NCBI RefSeq assembly: GCF_007997225.1
Contig: NZ_VORM01000017.1
Span: 42,104-106,103 of the forward strand
Length of the DNA: 64,000 nucleotides
DNA from: Subsaximicrobium wynnwilliamsii
GTDB taxonomy: Bacteria > Bacteroidota > Bacteroidia > Flavobacteriales > Flavobacteriaceae
Reading direction: 5' to 3'
The notes beneath the pieces were generated by a model. It ran no database searches. It was not told the DNA's origin and worked only from the letters and a program-made list of their open reading frames with translations. Shown one piece after another: positions 40,787 to 49,386 of this stretch. Made by a program: the position numbers and the translations under genes. Position 1 is the first letter of the stretch. Each line of letters starts with the position of its first letter.

Positions 40787-42349
40787 ATGTCAAAAAAAAC
40801 CAAAAAAACCCTAGCTATAGTAGGCATCATCGCTGTAGTGTTAATCATTTGCTTTTTGATCGCAAATTACTTCGCCAAACAAAAATTGGAATCCATGGTT
40901 GCCAATTTGCCCGAAAACATCCAATTGCAATATGAGGCCGCAGATATTAGTGTGTTAAGCGGGAGTGTGACATTAGAAAAACCGCTGCTTAGCATTAAAG
41001 GAAAAACCACGCAAAGCACAAATGCTAAAATCAAGCTGGAAAGTTTCACTATTGAAGATTTGAGTTATTGGGATTTAATTTTCAATGCTAATATCAATTT
41101 GGATAGAATTGTACTGAATGCTCCTGAAATTACCTACTTTCATAACAAGCTAATTAAAAATGAAGCCTATAAAGGTTCAGGAAATGCTAAACTGAAACAA
41201 GACGTTAATGTCAAATCCTTTGAGATTTTAAACGCTTCGATCGAAGTTTTTGACCAAGCTTCAGATTCCCTGATTTTCAAAACCAATAATCTTGAATTCA
41301 AACTTGAGGGGATTAGTGTCAACGCTGAAACCTTAGCGTCAAAACTGCCCCTTGAGTTTAAGGACCTGACTTTTTCAACTAAAAATCTAAAGTTTCAGAC
41401 CAACGAATTTGACGATTTGTATGTGGATTCCATCAGTGTTACTAAAACGCATTCCAAGTTTTCCGGCGTGGCCATCAAGACCAAATACTCCAAATCAGAG
41501 CTCTCACAACGCATCAAAAAAGAACGCGATCATTTTGATGTCACAATCGCTTCCGCGGAAGTATTTGAACAAGATGCGGGCTTTCATGGGGATTCCATTT
41601 TTGATTTCCGAAGTAAAAAAGTGTTGATAAACGGATTGAAACTGAATGTTTATCGTGACAAGTTGGTGGCCGATGATCCCACGAGAAAAGATCTTTACAG
41701 CAAAATGCTGCGCGAATTGAAGTTCAACCTGGCTCTGGATGAGCTGTTGATTGAGGAAAGCAGTATCCTTTATGAGGAAAAGGTCAAACAAGATAAGCCG
41801 GCCGGTGAATTGCAGTTTGGGCAATTGGAGGCCAGCATGCTTAATGTTGGCAATACTTATGAAGCCCCCGTTGAAATTGAGATTAGTACCAATTTCATGA
41901 AAAGCACCCCGCTCAAGGTCAATTGGGATTTTGATGTGCAAGATGTCAATGATCATTTTATCTTTAAGGCCGATTTGGGATTGCTCAAAGCCGAGGATTT
42001 GAACCCATTCATGACCCCAAATCTCAACATTACCTTAGATGGTGAATTGAATAAAACCTTTTTCACCATAGATGCAAACGCCAATACCGGAAGCATTGAC
42101 CTTAAAACGGATTACGCCCAATTTGACATTAACATTTTAAAAGGAGATGGCAAAGACAAAAACAAACTGCTTTCTGGGATTGTCAACCTATTTGTTGCAA
42201 AAACCAGTCAGAAAAAAGAAGATGATTATCGCTACGGAAACGCTGAAAATGTGGAGCGCGATAAAACGAAGTCTGTTTTCAACTTCGTCTGGCTCAATGC
42301 TAAAAGTGGATTGCTTTCAGCAATGACTGGTGGCGGGAAGAAGGAATAG
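40787..42349 (+). CDS. AsmA/DUF748-like membrane-anchored protein
   Basis: The 520-residue protein has one N-terminal membrane segment (about 9-30) and then a long run of beta strands. Segments such as QYEAADISVLSGSVTLEKPLLSIKG and FNANINLDRIVLNAPEITYFHN resemble the repeating groove of AsmA and DUF748 proteins. That group includes TamB and YhdP, which are thought to carry lipids across the periplasm. This assignment is by pattern only. The gene lies divergent from the glutamate-synthase-like gene and upstream of uvrD. Confidence 0.6.
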   Translation: MSKKTKKTLAIVGIIAVVLIICFLIANYFAKQKLESMVANLPENIQLQYEAADISVLSGSVTLEKPLLSIKGKTTQSTNAKIKLESFTIEDLSYWDLIFNANINLDRIVLNAPEITYFHNKLIKNEAYKGSGNAKLKQDVNVKSFEILNASIEVFDQASDSLIFKTNNLEFKLEGISVNAETLASKLPLEFKDLTFSTKNLKFQTNEFDDLYVDSISVTKTHSKFSGVAIKTKYSKSELSQRIKKERDHFDVTIASAEVFEQDAGFHGDSIFDFRSKKVLINGLKLNVYRDKLVADDPTRKDLYSKMLRELKFNLALDELLIEESSILYEEKVKQDKPAGELQFGQLEASMLNVGNTYEAPVEIEISTNFMKSTPLKVNWDFDVQDVNDHFIFKADLGLLKAEDLNPFMTPNLNITLDGELNKTFFTIDANANTGSIDLKTDYAQFDINILKGDGKDKNKLLSGIVNLFVAKTSQKKEDDYRYGNAENVERDKTKSVFNFVWLNAKSGLLSAMTGGGKKE

Positions 42350-42481
42350 ATTTTTTTAATCGCTTTTATAGAGTTCGTAAAAGTTCTCCTCTGATCCTAT
42401 TATATTTTAACCCCAATCGTTTATAACTTTAAACACATACGGTTGTTTTAAGTGGCAGAGTGTTTTATTTTTGAAGACACT

Positions 42482-44809
42482 ATGGAAAAGTATTTAAGTC
42501 AGTTAAACGAGGCCCAATTAGAACCTACCCTTCAAAAGGATGGCCCAATGATTATCATTGCCGGTGCGGGTTCCGGTAAGACCAGGGTCTTGACCTATCG
42601 CATTGCCTATTTGATGCATCAAGGTGTCGATCCCTTCAATATTTTGTCGTTGACCTTTACCAATAAGGCAGCGAAGGAGATGAAAACCCGTATTGCCGAT
42701 ATTGTTGGTACCAGCGAAGCCAAGAATCTATGGATGGGCACTTTTCACTCGGTGTTTGCTAAAATCTTACGCATCGAAGCCGATAAACTGGGCTTCCCTA
42801 GTAATTTCACGATTTATGACACCCAGGATTCCGATAAACTTATTGGTGCCATCATTAGAGAGATGGGACTAGAAAAGGATGTCTATAAAACGAAGCAGGT
42901 ACGCTCAAAGATTTCTTCCTATAAAAATAGCTTGATTACAGTAAGGGCATATTTCCAAAACGCTGAATTGATCGAAGCCGATACCATGGCCAAGCGACCG
43001 CGCATGGGCGATATCTATAAAAACTATGTGGATCGCTGCTTTAAGGCTGGTGCGATGGATTTTGATGATCTCTTGCTGCGCACCAATGAGTTGCTTACCC
43101 GTTTTCCGGAGGTGCTGGCCAAATATCAAAACCGTTTTCGATATATTCTGGTTGATGAGTACCAAGATACCAACCATTCGCAGTATTTGATTGTGAGAGC
43201 CTTGTCTGATAAATTTCAGAATATTTGCGTGGTAGGCGATGATGCGCAGAGTATCTATGCCTTCCGTGGCGCGAATATCAACAACATTCTCAATTTCCAG
43301 AAGGATTATGACGATGTGAAAGTGTTTCGTTTAGAACAGAATTATCGATCGACAAAAAATATCGTAAATGCTGCCAATTCCATCATCGATAAGAACAAAA
43401 CTAAACTTGAAAAAATTGTATGGACCGCCAACGACGATGGTGGAAAAATTAAGGTCAACCGTTTGATGACCGATGGTGATGAAGGCCGTTTTGTGGCCAG
43501 TTCCATTTTTGAGCACAAAATGAACGACCAGCTCAAGGACAATGATTTTGCCATTTTGTACCGTACCAACGCGCAATCCCGTGCCATGGAAGATGCCTTG
43601 AGAAAACGAGGAATTCCCTATCGCATTTACGGTGGTTTATCTTTTTACCAACGGAAGGAAATCAAGGATGTGCTCTCCTATTTGCGGTTGATCATCAACC
43701 CCAACGATGAGGAAGCCTTGAAACGTATCATCAATTTCCCGTCTCGTGCCATAGGCCAAACCACGGTTGATAAATTGGTGGTGGCCGCCAACGGTTACGA
43801 AAAAAGCATATTTGAGGTCATGAAGCATATTGATCAAACAGAGGTCAATGTGAATTCTGGCACAAGAAATAAGCTGAAGAATTTTGTAACCTTGATCGAG
43901 AGTTTTCAGGTCATGAACCAATCGGCAAATGCTTTTGAATTGGCAGAACATGTGGCCAAAGCGTCTGGCATTATTAAAGAATACAATAAGGAAAGCACGC
44001 CAGAAGACATTCAGCGTCTCGAAAATATTGAGGAGCTTTTAAACGGGATCAAGGATTTTGTGGAAGGCCAAATGGAATTGGTGGATGCCACCGGCAACAT
44101 AGCCGAATTCTTGGAAGATGTTGCCTTGGCGACCGATTTGGATAATGACAAAGGCGACGATGACCGCGTGGCTTTGATGACCATTCACTTGGCCAAAGGT
44201 TTGGAGTTTCCGTATGTGTATATTGTGGGCATGGAGGAAGATCTTTTCCCAAGTGCGATGAGCATGAATACCAGAAGTGAGTTGGAGGAGGAGCGACGTT
44301 TATTTTATGTGGCATTAACCCGCGCCGAAAAACAAGCCTATCTCACTTATACTTTATCACGTTACCGTTGGGGAAAACTCATAGATGCTGAACCTAGCCG
44401 ATTCATAGAGGAAATTGATGAGCAGTATTTGGATGTGATGACGCCAGTAAATGATCCGCGTCAAAATCCCATGTTGAGTGCAGATATTTTTGGAGATGTG
44501 GAGCCAAACCATATTCGGTTTAAGAAGCCTATAACACGGAAGTCTGAAGCTAAAACCCCAAAATTTGTAGCACCAAAAAACTTAAAGCCGGTTAAAAAAA
44601 CGGGAGCTGCCAACGCGAATAATTTCAAGACCAATTTATTTGATGGTGATTTGGCGGTTGGCAGTATTGTGGAGCATTCCCGCTTCGGAAAAGGGGAGGT
44701 GCTTAAGCTTGAAGGCAAAGGACCAGACACCAAGGCAGAAATCAACTTTGAGCACGGCGGTGTGAAAAATCTGTTGTTGCGCTTTGCAAAGTTGGATGTG
44801 TTGGGTTGA
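42482..44809 (+). CDS. UvrD/PcrA-family 3'-5' DNA helicase
   Basis: The 775-residue SF1A helicase has all the core motifs: Walker A GAGSGKT (28-34), LSLTFTNKAAKEMK, Walker B DEYQD (225-229), the GDDAQSIYAFRGA box, LEQNYRST, and MTIHLAKGLEFPYVYIVG with the VALTRAEK box. The C-terminal end (EHSRFGKGEVLKLEGKG) is the Tudor-like domain that, in PcrA and UvrD, binds RNA polymerase. It acts in excision repair and in clearing replication blocks. I placed the start at the second ATG (MEKYLSQLN) because the ten codons before it are not conserved-looking. Confidence 0.95.
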   Translation: MEKYLSQLNEAQLEPTLQKDGPMIIIAGAGSGKTRVLTYRIAYLMHQGVDPFNILSLTFTNKAAKEMKTRIADIVGTSEAKNLWMGTFHSVFAKILRIEADKLGFPSNFTIYDTQDSDKLIGAIIREMGLEKDVYKTKQVRSKISSYKNSLITVRAYFQNAELIEADTMAKRPRMGDIYKNYVDRCFKAGAMDFDDLLLRTNELLTRFPEVLAKYQNRFRYILVDEYQDTNHSQYLIVRALSDKFQNICVVGDDAQSIYAFRGANINNILNFQKDYDDVKVFRLEQNYRSTKNIVNAANSIIDKNKTKLEKIVWTANDDGGKIKVNRLMTDGDEGRFVASSIFEHKMNDQLKDNDFAILYRTNAQSRAMEDALRKRGIPYRIYGGLSFYQRKEIKDVLSYLRLIINPNDEEALKRIINFPSRAIGQTTVDKLVVAANGYEKSIFEVMKHIDQTEVNVNSGTRNKLKNFVTLIESFQVMNQSANAFELAEHVAKASGIIKEYNKESTPEDIQRLENIEELLNGIKDFVEGQMELVDATGNIAEFLEDVALATDLDNDKGDDDRVALMTIHLAKGLEFPYVYIVGMEEDLFPSAMSMNTRSELEEERRLFYVALTRAEKQAYLTYTLSRYRWGKLIDAEPSRFIEEIDEQYLDVMTPVNDPRQNPMLSADIFGDVEPNHIRFKKPITRKSEAKTPKFVAPKNLKPVKKTGAANANNFKTNLFDGDLAVGSIVEHSRFGKGEVLKLEGKGPDTKAEINFEHGGVKNLLLRFAKLDVLG

Positions 44810-44813
44810 TTTT

Positions 44814-44855
44814 AAAGTACAAAGCTCAAAGCTCAAAGCTCAAAGCTCAAAGCCT
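44814..44855. repeat. Heptamer repeat tract after uvrD
   Basis: Six units in register: AAAGTAC, four AAAGCTC and AAAGCCT. The tract begins 4 bases after the helicase stop codon, between convergent genes. Confidence 0.92.
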
Positions 44856-44929
44856 GTTCAGGGTTTGGAACTCTATTGAAAAGATTTTATTATCAATGCC
44901 TCAAGTAAAGTGCTTTAACTGCGTTGAGG

Positions 44930-45796
44930 TTAATCTTCCAAATGGGTTTTTGTAAATGCTTTAAAGGAGATCCAAGTGTCTAATAGCGCTGCGCCTGTCC
45001 ATCCATGACCTTCTTCTGGATACAGGGTAAACGAATGGGTCACGCCCAAGCTACTTAATTTAGCATCCATATCAATACCTTGGCTTGTGGGAACCAGTGG
45101 GTCATTACCGCCATTGAATAAAATTGTTGGAGGTGAGCTAGTCGTTGCTTGATGATACGGACTAACACTTTCAAGAAAAGCGGAGGAGGTGTCGATTCCG
45201 AAAACTTCTATAAGTTGCAGTAAATAGGGATTCTCAGATTCCAAATAGGCTGGATCGGTTAGGTTTGTTGGTCCTACGACACTGCCAACCATTTTAACTT
45301 GTGAGTTGCTGTCATGGGCATAACTCCACAGTAATGACAAATGAGCGCCAGCACTCACGCCAACAAACCCAATATCGTCTGAAATCACATACTCGTCCTG
45401 CTTTGCCTTCAGCATATCCACGACCGTACTAATGTCATCGATTTGCATTGGGATTGGCGGATTATTCGCATCTGCCAATCTGTAATTCATATTCACAATG
45501 GCGATATTGGGCAAGTCGAGGCGCATTAAATCCTTGAGAAAATTCATATCGGCCTTATCGCCAGAAATCCATCCGCCGCCATGGATCATAATCATTACCT
45601 TTGTATCTAAAGTTCTATTGGCAGGAAGATAAAGATCGAATTTCTGGTCTGTATCATTTCCGTAAGATACATTGAGCGTTTCTTGATAGAGTAGATCAGG
45701 ATTGTTTTCTGGAGATGGAGAAGCATCGTTATCTGAGCACGAGGTAAAGCCGAAAGCGATAAAAAGTGCGAGTAAGGTTATTTTTATGTGCTTCAT
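44930..45796 (-). CDS. Alpha/beta hydrolase lipoprotein (carboxylesterase-like)
   Basis: The 288-residue protein starts with a lipoprotein signal (FTSC, Cys20, then SDND, an acidic export-like tail). The hydrolase domain has the oxyanion motif HGGGW (72-76), the nucleophile Ser148 in GVSAG, Asp232 in GGNDPLVP and His264 in EGHGW. This is the BD-FAE / hormone-sensitive lipase-like type, which cleaves short acyl esters, including those on plant polysaccharides. The substrate cannot be told. It is divergent from the tsaC gene, with 46 bases between them. Confidence 0.87.
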   Translation of the reverse strand: MKHIKITLLALFIAFGFTSCSDNDASPSPENNPDLLYQETLNVSYGNDTDQKFDLYLPANRTLDTKVMIMIHGGGWISGDKADMNFLKDLMRLDLPNIAIVNMNYRLADANNPPIPMQIDDISTVVDMLKAKQDEYVISDDIGFVGVSAGAHLSLLWSYAHDSNSQVKMVGSVVGPTNLTDPAYLESENPYLLQLIEVFGIDTSSAFLESVSPYHQATTSSPPTILFNGGNDPLVPTSQGIDMDAKLSSLGVTHSFTLYPEEGHGWTGAALLDTWISFKAFTKTHLED

Positions 45797-45842
45797 GTTG
45801 AAATATTATTTATTTTGTAAACGTAAAGTTAAGATACATATT

Positions 45843-46463
45843 ATGGCTGAATTAATAAGAATTTACGAAGAGAACCCAAATCCCAAGGAAATTAGAAAGG
45901 TCGTTGAGGTTTTGAGAAATGGCGGACTCATCATTTACCCAACCGATACCGTCTATGGCTTGGGCTGTGACATCAATAATATGAAGGCTTTAGAAAAAGT
46001 AGCCCGAATCAAAGGCGTGAAATTGGAAAAATCAAACTTTTCATTTATTTGCCATGATTTGAGTAATTTAAGTGACTACGTGAAACAGATTGACACGGCC
46101 ACCTTTAAGATTTTAAAGCGTGCGCTTCCCGGGCCCTACACTTTTATATTGCCTGGTTCCAAAAGTTTACCAAATCCATTTAAAAAGAAAAAAACAGTTG
46201 GTATTAGAGTGCCAAACAATAAGATCGCTTTGGAAATCGTCAAGCAACTTGGCAATCCTATAATTTCAACCTCCATTCGAGATGAGGATTATGTGTTGGA
46301 ATACACCACAGATCCAGAACTCATTCTTGAAAAATGGGATAAACTAGTCGATCTAGTTATTGATGGTGGTTATGGCGACAATGAAGCTTCCACGGTGATT
46401 GACTTGTCTGAAGCTGAACCAAAAGTCGTTCGGGAAGGCAAAGGGAGTTTGGAGATTTTTTGA
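45843..46463 (+). CDS. tsaC: L-threonylcarbamoyladenylate synthase
   Basis: The 206-residue protein belongs to the Sua5/YciO/YrdC family. It makes threonylcarbamoyl-AMP from Thr, bicarbonate and ATP, the first step to t6A37 in tRNAs that read ANN codons. The motif YPTDTVYGLG (32-41), KRALPGPYTFIL, the TVGIRVPN stretch and the SST-like ISTSIRDEDY loop are present. I chose ATG 45843 (MAELIRIYEENPNP). The open frame upstream overlaps the divergent esterase gene. YciO-type paralogues cannot be fully excluded. Confidence 0.87.
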   Translation: MAELIRIYEENPNPKEIRKVVEVLRNGGLIIYPTDTVYGLGCDINNMKALEKVARIKGVKLEKSNFSFICHDLSNLSDYVKQIDTATFKILKRALPGPYTFILPGSKSLPNPFKKKKTVGIRVPNNKIALEIVKQLGNPIISTSIRDEDYVLEYTTDPELILEKWDKLVDLVIDGGYGDNEASTVIDLSEAEPKVVREGKGSLEIF

Positions 46464-46504
46464 AGCACGAAGCGTGAAGTGGAGTGTTTGAAGCTCAGAG
46501 CTGA
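46463..46504. repeat. Heptamer repeat tract after tsaC
   Basis: Six units in register: GAAGCAC, GAAGCGT, GAAGTGG, AGTGTTT, GAAGCTC, AGAGCTG. It begins at the last base of the tsaC stop codon. The units are more degenerate than in other tracts. Confidence 0.65.
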
Positions 46505-46575
46505 CTGTAGATGTTTTAAAAGCCAAAAGCAACTCTATCCTCGCAGATTAATGAAAGGAAATTAAATTCAGCCCA

Positions 46576-46610
46576 TAAAAAAAGCCCAATCTTTCGATTG
46601 GGCTTTTACT
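46576..46610. terminator. Bidirectional terminator between tsaC and the OmpA gene
   Basis: A perfect 12-bp stem (46580-46591 with 46596-46607; AAGCCCAATC core, TTTC loop) has an A-run on the left and T bases on the right, so it can stop transcripts from both sides. It lies 20 bases past the stop of the minus-strand OmpA gene. Confidence 0.88.
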
Positions 46611-46629
46611 TTATAAAACTTAAAGCAAA

Positions 46630-47493
46630 TTATTTTTCACTTTCAGCAAGATTTTTCATTTCTTTTTCAACCATTTCGTAGAACTGATCGATTTTTGGAA
46701 GTACCAAAATACGGGTTCTTCTGTTGGTTGCTCTGTTTTCTACAGAGTCGTTTGGTACCAATGGCACATATTCTGAACGTCCCGCTGCTACCAATTGCTT
46801 AGGATTCACGCCTAAATCTTCCAATACTCTTACGATAGACGTAGCACGTTTCACACTTAAATCCCAGTTGTCAACTAATACACCACCTTTATTGTATGGT
46901 ACTGAATCCGTATGACCTTCAACCATAGCTTCAAAGTCTGGTTTGCTGTTAACCACTTTTGCGACTTTAGCTAAAATTTCTCTTGCTCTTGAAGTCACAT
47001 TGTAGCTTCCGCTTTGGAATAACAATTTGTCGGCGATTGAGATATAAACAACACCTTTCTCTACATTGATTTGGATGTCTGGATCATTCAATCCAACATC
47101 ACGTTTCAAACTTGAAACAATTGCCAATGTTACACTGTCTTTTCTGGTCAACGCATCTTGCAAACGAGTGATTTTAAGATCTCTTTCTTTTAGGCTTTCA
47201 AGAGATTTTTCTAGGTTTTCAGCACCTTTTTGAGTCAAGGTGGTCAAATTTCCTTTGGTGTTGATCAAATCTAGGTTTGTACTGCGCATGTCTGCCAATT
47301 GATCTTGCAGTCCTGATACTCTTGCATCTGAAGCAGCTTTATCAGTAAGACAGCTGTTTAATTTAACAGTTGCAGTATTTAAAAGATCTTGGGTTTCCTT
47401 TTGTTTCGCCTCGAGTGCCGTAAATTCCTTCTTGGACACGCAGGATGACATAATTAACATCCCAACGACGCTTAATAGCATTAGTTTTTTCAT
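46630..47493 (-). CDS. OmpA-family peptidoglycan-binding lipoprotein
   Basis: The 287-residue protein has a lipoprotein signal (MSSC, Cys18) followed by basic rather than acidic residues (VSKKE), which suggests it stays on the periplasmic side. A long coiled-coil region (about 25-125) leads to an OmpA/MotB C-terminal domain (about 150-275) with VEGHTDSVPYNKGG and the NRATNRRTRI segment that binds diaminopimelate. It likely tethers the outer membrane to the cell wall. It may have a promoter at 47531-47563. Confidence 0.92.
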   Translation of the reverse strand: MKKLMLLSVVGMLIMSSCVSKKEFTALEAKQKETQDLLNTATVKLNSCLTDKAASDARVSGLQDQLADMRSTNLDLINTKGNLTTLTQKGAENLEKSLESLKERDLKITRLQDALTRKDSVTLAIVSSLKRDVGLNDPDIQINVEKGVVYISIADKLLFQSGSYNVTSRAREILAKVAKVVNSKPDFEAMVEGHTDSVPYNKGGVLVDNWDLSVKRATSIVRVLEDLGVNPKQLVAAGRSEYVPLVPNDSVENRATNRRTRILVLPKIDQFYEMVEKEMKNLAESEK

Positions 47494-47530
47494 AATGAGT
47501 TTTAGTATAAATGGTTAAAATTTAACTTAC

Positions 47531-47563
47531 CAAAATTATATAAAAGAACGTAGGCCTTCGCAA
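47531..47563 (-). promoter_or_regulatory. Predicted promoter of the OmpA lipoprotein gene
   Basis: On the minus strand TAATTTTG (47531-47538) matches the -7 consensus. TTG (47561-47563) lies 22 bases upstream, slightly further than the usual 19-20. The ATG is 37 bases downstream. Confidence 0.5.
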
Positions 47564-47585
47564 GCTTTAACTAAAACTTTAACAC

Positions 47586-48578
47586 TTATGTGAGAAATTT
47601 AAACCGGCGTTTTTTATTGATAAAATAAGCCCAAACAATGGACTGTATTAGCTCATGGTTTTTTTTCTGCGGAAGCATTCTTCGCTGTTTCAAAAGACGA
47701 GGCAAATTGGAATAAAATGTGAAGTGCGCCCTGAGAATAGCCCAAAAATGATCGAATTTCAATTGTAACAAAAACCGAAGTCCAGCGATGCCATCCAGAA
47801 GCATCCTGCTAAATAAAATGCCCGGCAAGAAATAGCCAGTGTTTTTTGTGATGGTGTACAAACTGTTTCTAAAATTGAGATATGTTTTTTTAGGATTTGC
47901 GGGCTCTAAAGTGGCGCCGCCCACGTGATAGACGGTTGATTGGCCAATATAGACGCAATCAAAACCTTTGTTGAATGCCCGCCAGCAAAGATCAATCTCT
48001 TCAAAATGGGCAAAATAGTGTTCGTCAAAGCCATTGAGGGCGTCAAAAGTGGATTTCCTAATAAAAAAGCAAGCTCCAGAGGCCCAAAAGATTGAGCTTC
48101 GGTCATTGTATTGGCCCTCATCTTTCTCAATACTCTCAAAAATACGCCCACGACAAAATGCAAAACCATATCGGTCTAAAAATCCGCCTGCAGCACCAGC
48201 ATATTCAAAATGGTCTTTCTTTTTATAATCTAAAATCTTAGGTTGAACTATGGCAGTTTCGGGATGTGTCTCAAATTCAGTGTAAATGGAATCTAACCAA
48301 CCTGCGGTCACTTCAACATCACTGTTGAGCAAACAAAACACCTCGGCATCCACTTGTTTTAAGGCGTCATTGTAACCTTTGGCATAGCCGCCATTAGTGC
48401 TATTTTGAATAATTTTTACCTTCGGAAAGCTGGTTTTTATAAACTGTATCGAAGTATCGGTAGACGCATTGTCGGCCACATAAACAGCAGCTCCTGAAGC
48501 ATGCGCCACAACGGAAGCTAAGAAGTTCTCGAGCAACTTCCTTCCATTCCAATTTAATATGACGATTGCTATTTTCAA
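47586..48578 (-). CDS. Family 2 glycosyltransferase
   Basis: The 330-residue GT-A enzyme has the nucleotide-sugar-binding start VILNWNGRKLLENFL, VADNASTDTS, GYAKGYNDAL and the metal-binding NSD at 85-87. The FNKGFDCVYIGQSTVYHVGG segment is typical of rhamnosyltransferase-like members. A hydrophobic C-terminal stretch may sit at the membrane. It probably adds a sugar to a surface polysaccharide. No other polysaccharide genes are nearby, so the acceptor is unknown. Confidence 0.9.
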   Translation of the reverse strand: MKIAIVILNWNGRKLLENFLASVVAHASGAAVYVADNASTDTSIQFIKTSFPKVKIIQNSTNGGYAKGYNDALKQVDAEVFCLLNSDVEVTAGWLDSIYTEFETHPETAIVQPKILDYKKKDHFEYAGAAGGFLDRYGFAFCRGRIFESIEKDEGQYNDRSSIFWASGACFFIRKSTFDALNGFDEHYFAHFEEIDLCWRAFNKGFDCVYIGQSTVYHVGGATLEPANPKKTYLNFRNSLYTITKNTGYFLPGILFSRMLLDGIAGLRFLLQLKFDHFWAILRAHFTFYSNLPRLLKQRRMLPQKKNHELIQSIVWAYFINKKRRFKFLT

Positions 48579-48762
48579 GTTACAAGGTTTAAGGTTAAGC
48601 GCTAAATTCCCCTAAGGAAGCTTTTTAGTTGTATTAATTAGTCAATGGTTTACGTCAAGCAAGTTCTGTTTGCCGAATGTGATATCTATAATTTTGCAAT
48701 TTAAACGTTTCCAATGTTTTGTATACGATATTTTCATTGATGATTCTTCAATGTTGCGAGCA

Positions 48763-48840
48763 ATTCAAATTCAATTTCAAATTCAAATTCAAGTTCATGT
48801 TCACGTTCATGATCAACTTCAATTTCAAGTTCAGTTTCAA
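48763..48840. repeat. Hexamer repeat tract, TTCAAN type
   Basis: Thirteen consecutive 6-bp units of the form nTTCAn (ATTCAA, GTTCAT, GTTCAC, TTTCAA and similar, with one unit GATCAA). This is the only clear tract in the window with a 6-bp rather than a 7-bp period. Its right end contains the stop codon of the minus-strand HsdR_N-like gene. In one frame the tract reads as alternating Gln/His and hydrophobic residues, but nothing suggests it is translated. Confidence 0.9.
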
Positions 48841-49286
48841 GACTCATACTCCGGAATATCCTTCAGAAACACATATTTTTCATTTTCAAAATCCATCTGG
48901 CAATAGTAATGATTAATTCCGTTAGTGACCATTAAATAGGTGGCATTGAGCTCTAAATTATAACGAGCGATCTGGTCGAAGGTGGATTGGTTGATCTTGA
49001 TTTTGGGAGCTTTGCATTCCACAATAAGGTGGAGACTTCCGTCTGGGTTGAACACGACTACATCGTAGCGTTTTGACAAGCCGTTTAGCTTGAGTTCCTT
49101 TTCGACGTTAATGAGCGATTTTGGATAATTTTTATGTTCCATGAGAAATCGCACGGTATGTTGGCGTACCCATTCTTCGGGCTGAAGAATGATGAACTTT
49201 TTACGGATCTCATCAAAAATGGAAACTTTATTTTCGCTATTTTTGAATCGAAATGTAAACTTCGGAAAATTCAAATCTTGAAGCAC
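48837..49286 (-). CDS. HsdR N-terminal-domain protein (PD-(D/E)xK nuclease fold)
   Basis: The 149-residue protein matches the HSDR_N_2 type of domain seen at the start of type I restriction subunits. The nuclease core is visible: Asp75 in RYDVVVF, Glu90-x-Lys92 in VECKAP, and QIARYN behind it. No helicase part, methylase or specificity subunit is near, so it is a stand-alone nuclease-fold protein. It starts with GTG and faces away from holA, a pairing I recall as common in this family of bacteria. Its function is unknown. A -7-like TATCTTTG (minus, 49303-49310) lies 16 bases upstream. Confidence 0.82.
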   Translation of the reverse strand: MLQDLNFPKFTFRFKNSENKVSIFDEIRKKFIILQPEEWVRQHTVRFLMEHKNYPKSLINVEKELKLNGLSKRYDVVVFNPDGSLHLIVECKAPKIKINQSTFDQIARYNLELNATYLMVTNGINHYYCQMDFENEKYVFLKDIPEYES

Positions 49287-49386
49287 TAATCCTCATTTTT
49301 TCCAAAGATAGTTTACCTTGACCGAAATCTAAAAACCAAACCCATGTTTCGGTTTTTAGGCGAATGAACTTTAAGATTTTCAAGAG

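Noticed and set aside
45702..45842. Upstream in-frame extension of the tsaC gene (47 codons)
   Set aside because: It overlaps the start of the divergent esterase gene on the other strand and does not resemble the family; MAELIRIYEE at 45843 does.
48670..48906. Open frame of 78 codons across the TTCA hexamer tract, encoding alternating Gln/His and hydrophobic residues
   Set aside because: The pattern is a direct result of the 6-bp repeat, there is no promoter or good start, and the frame runs into the opposite gene's end.
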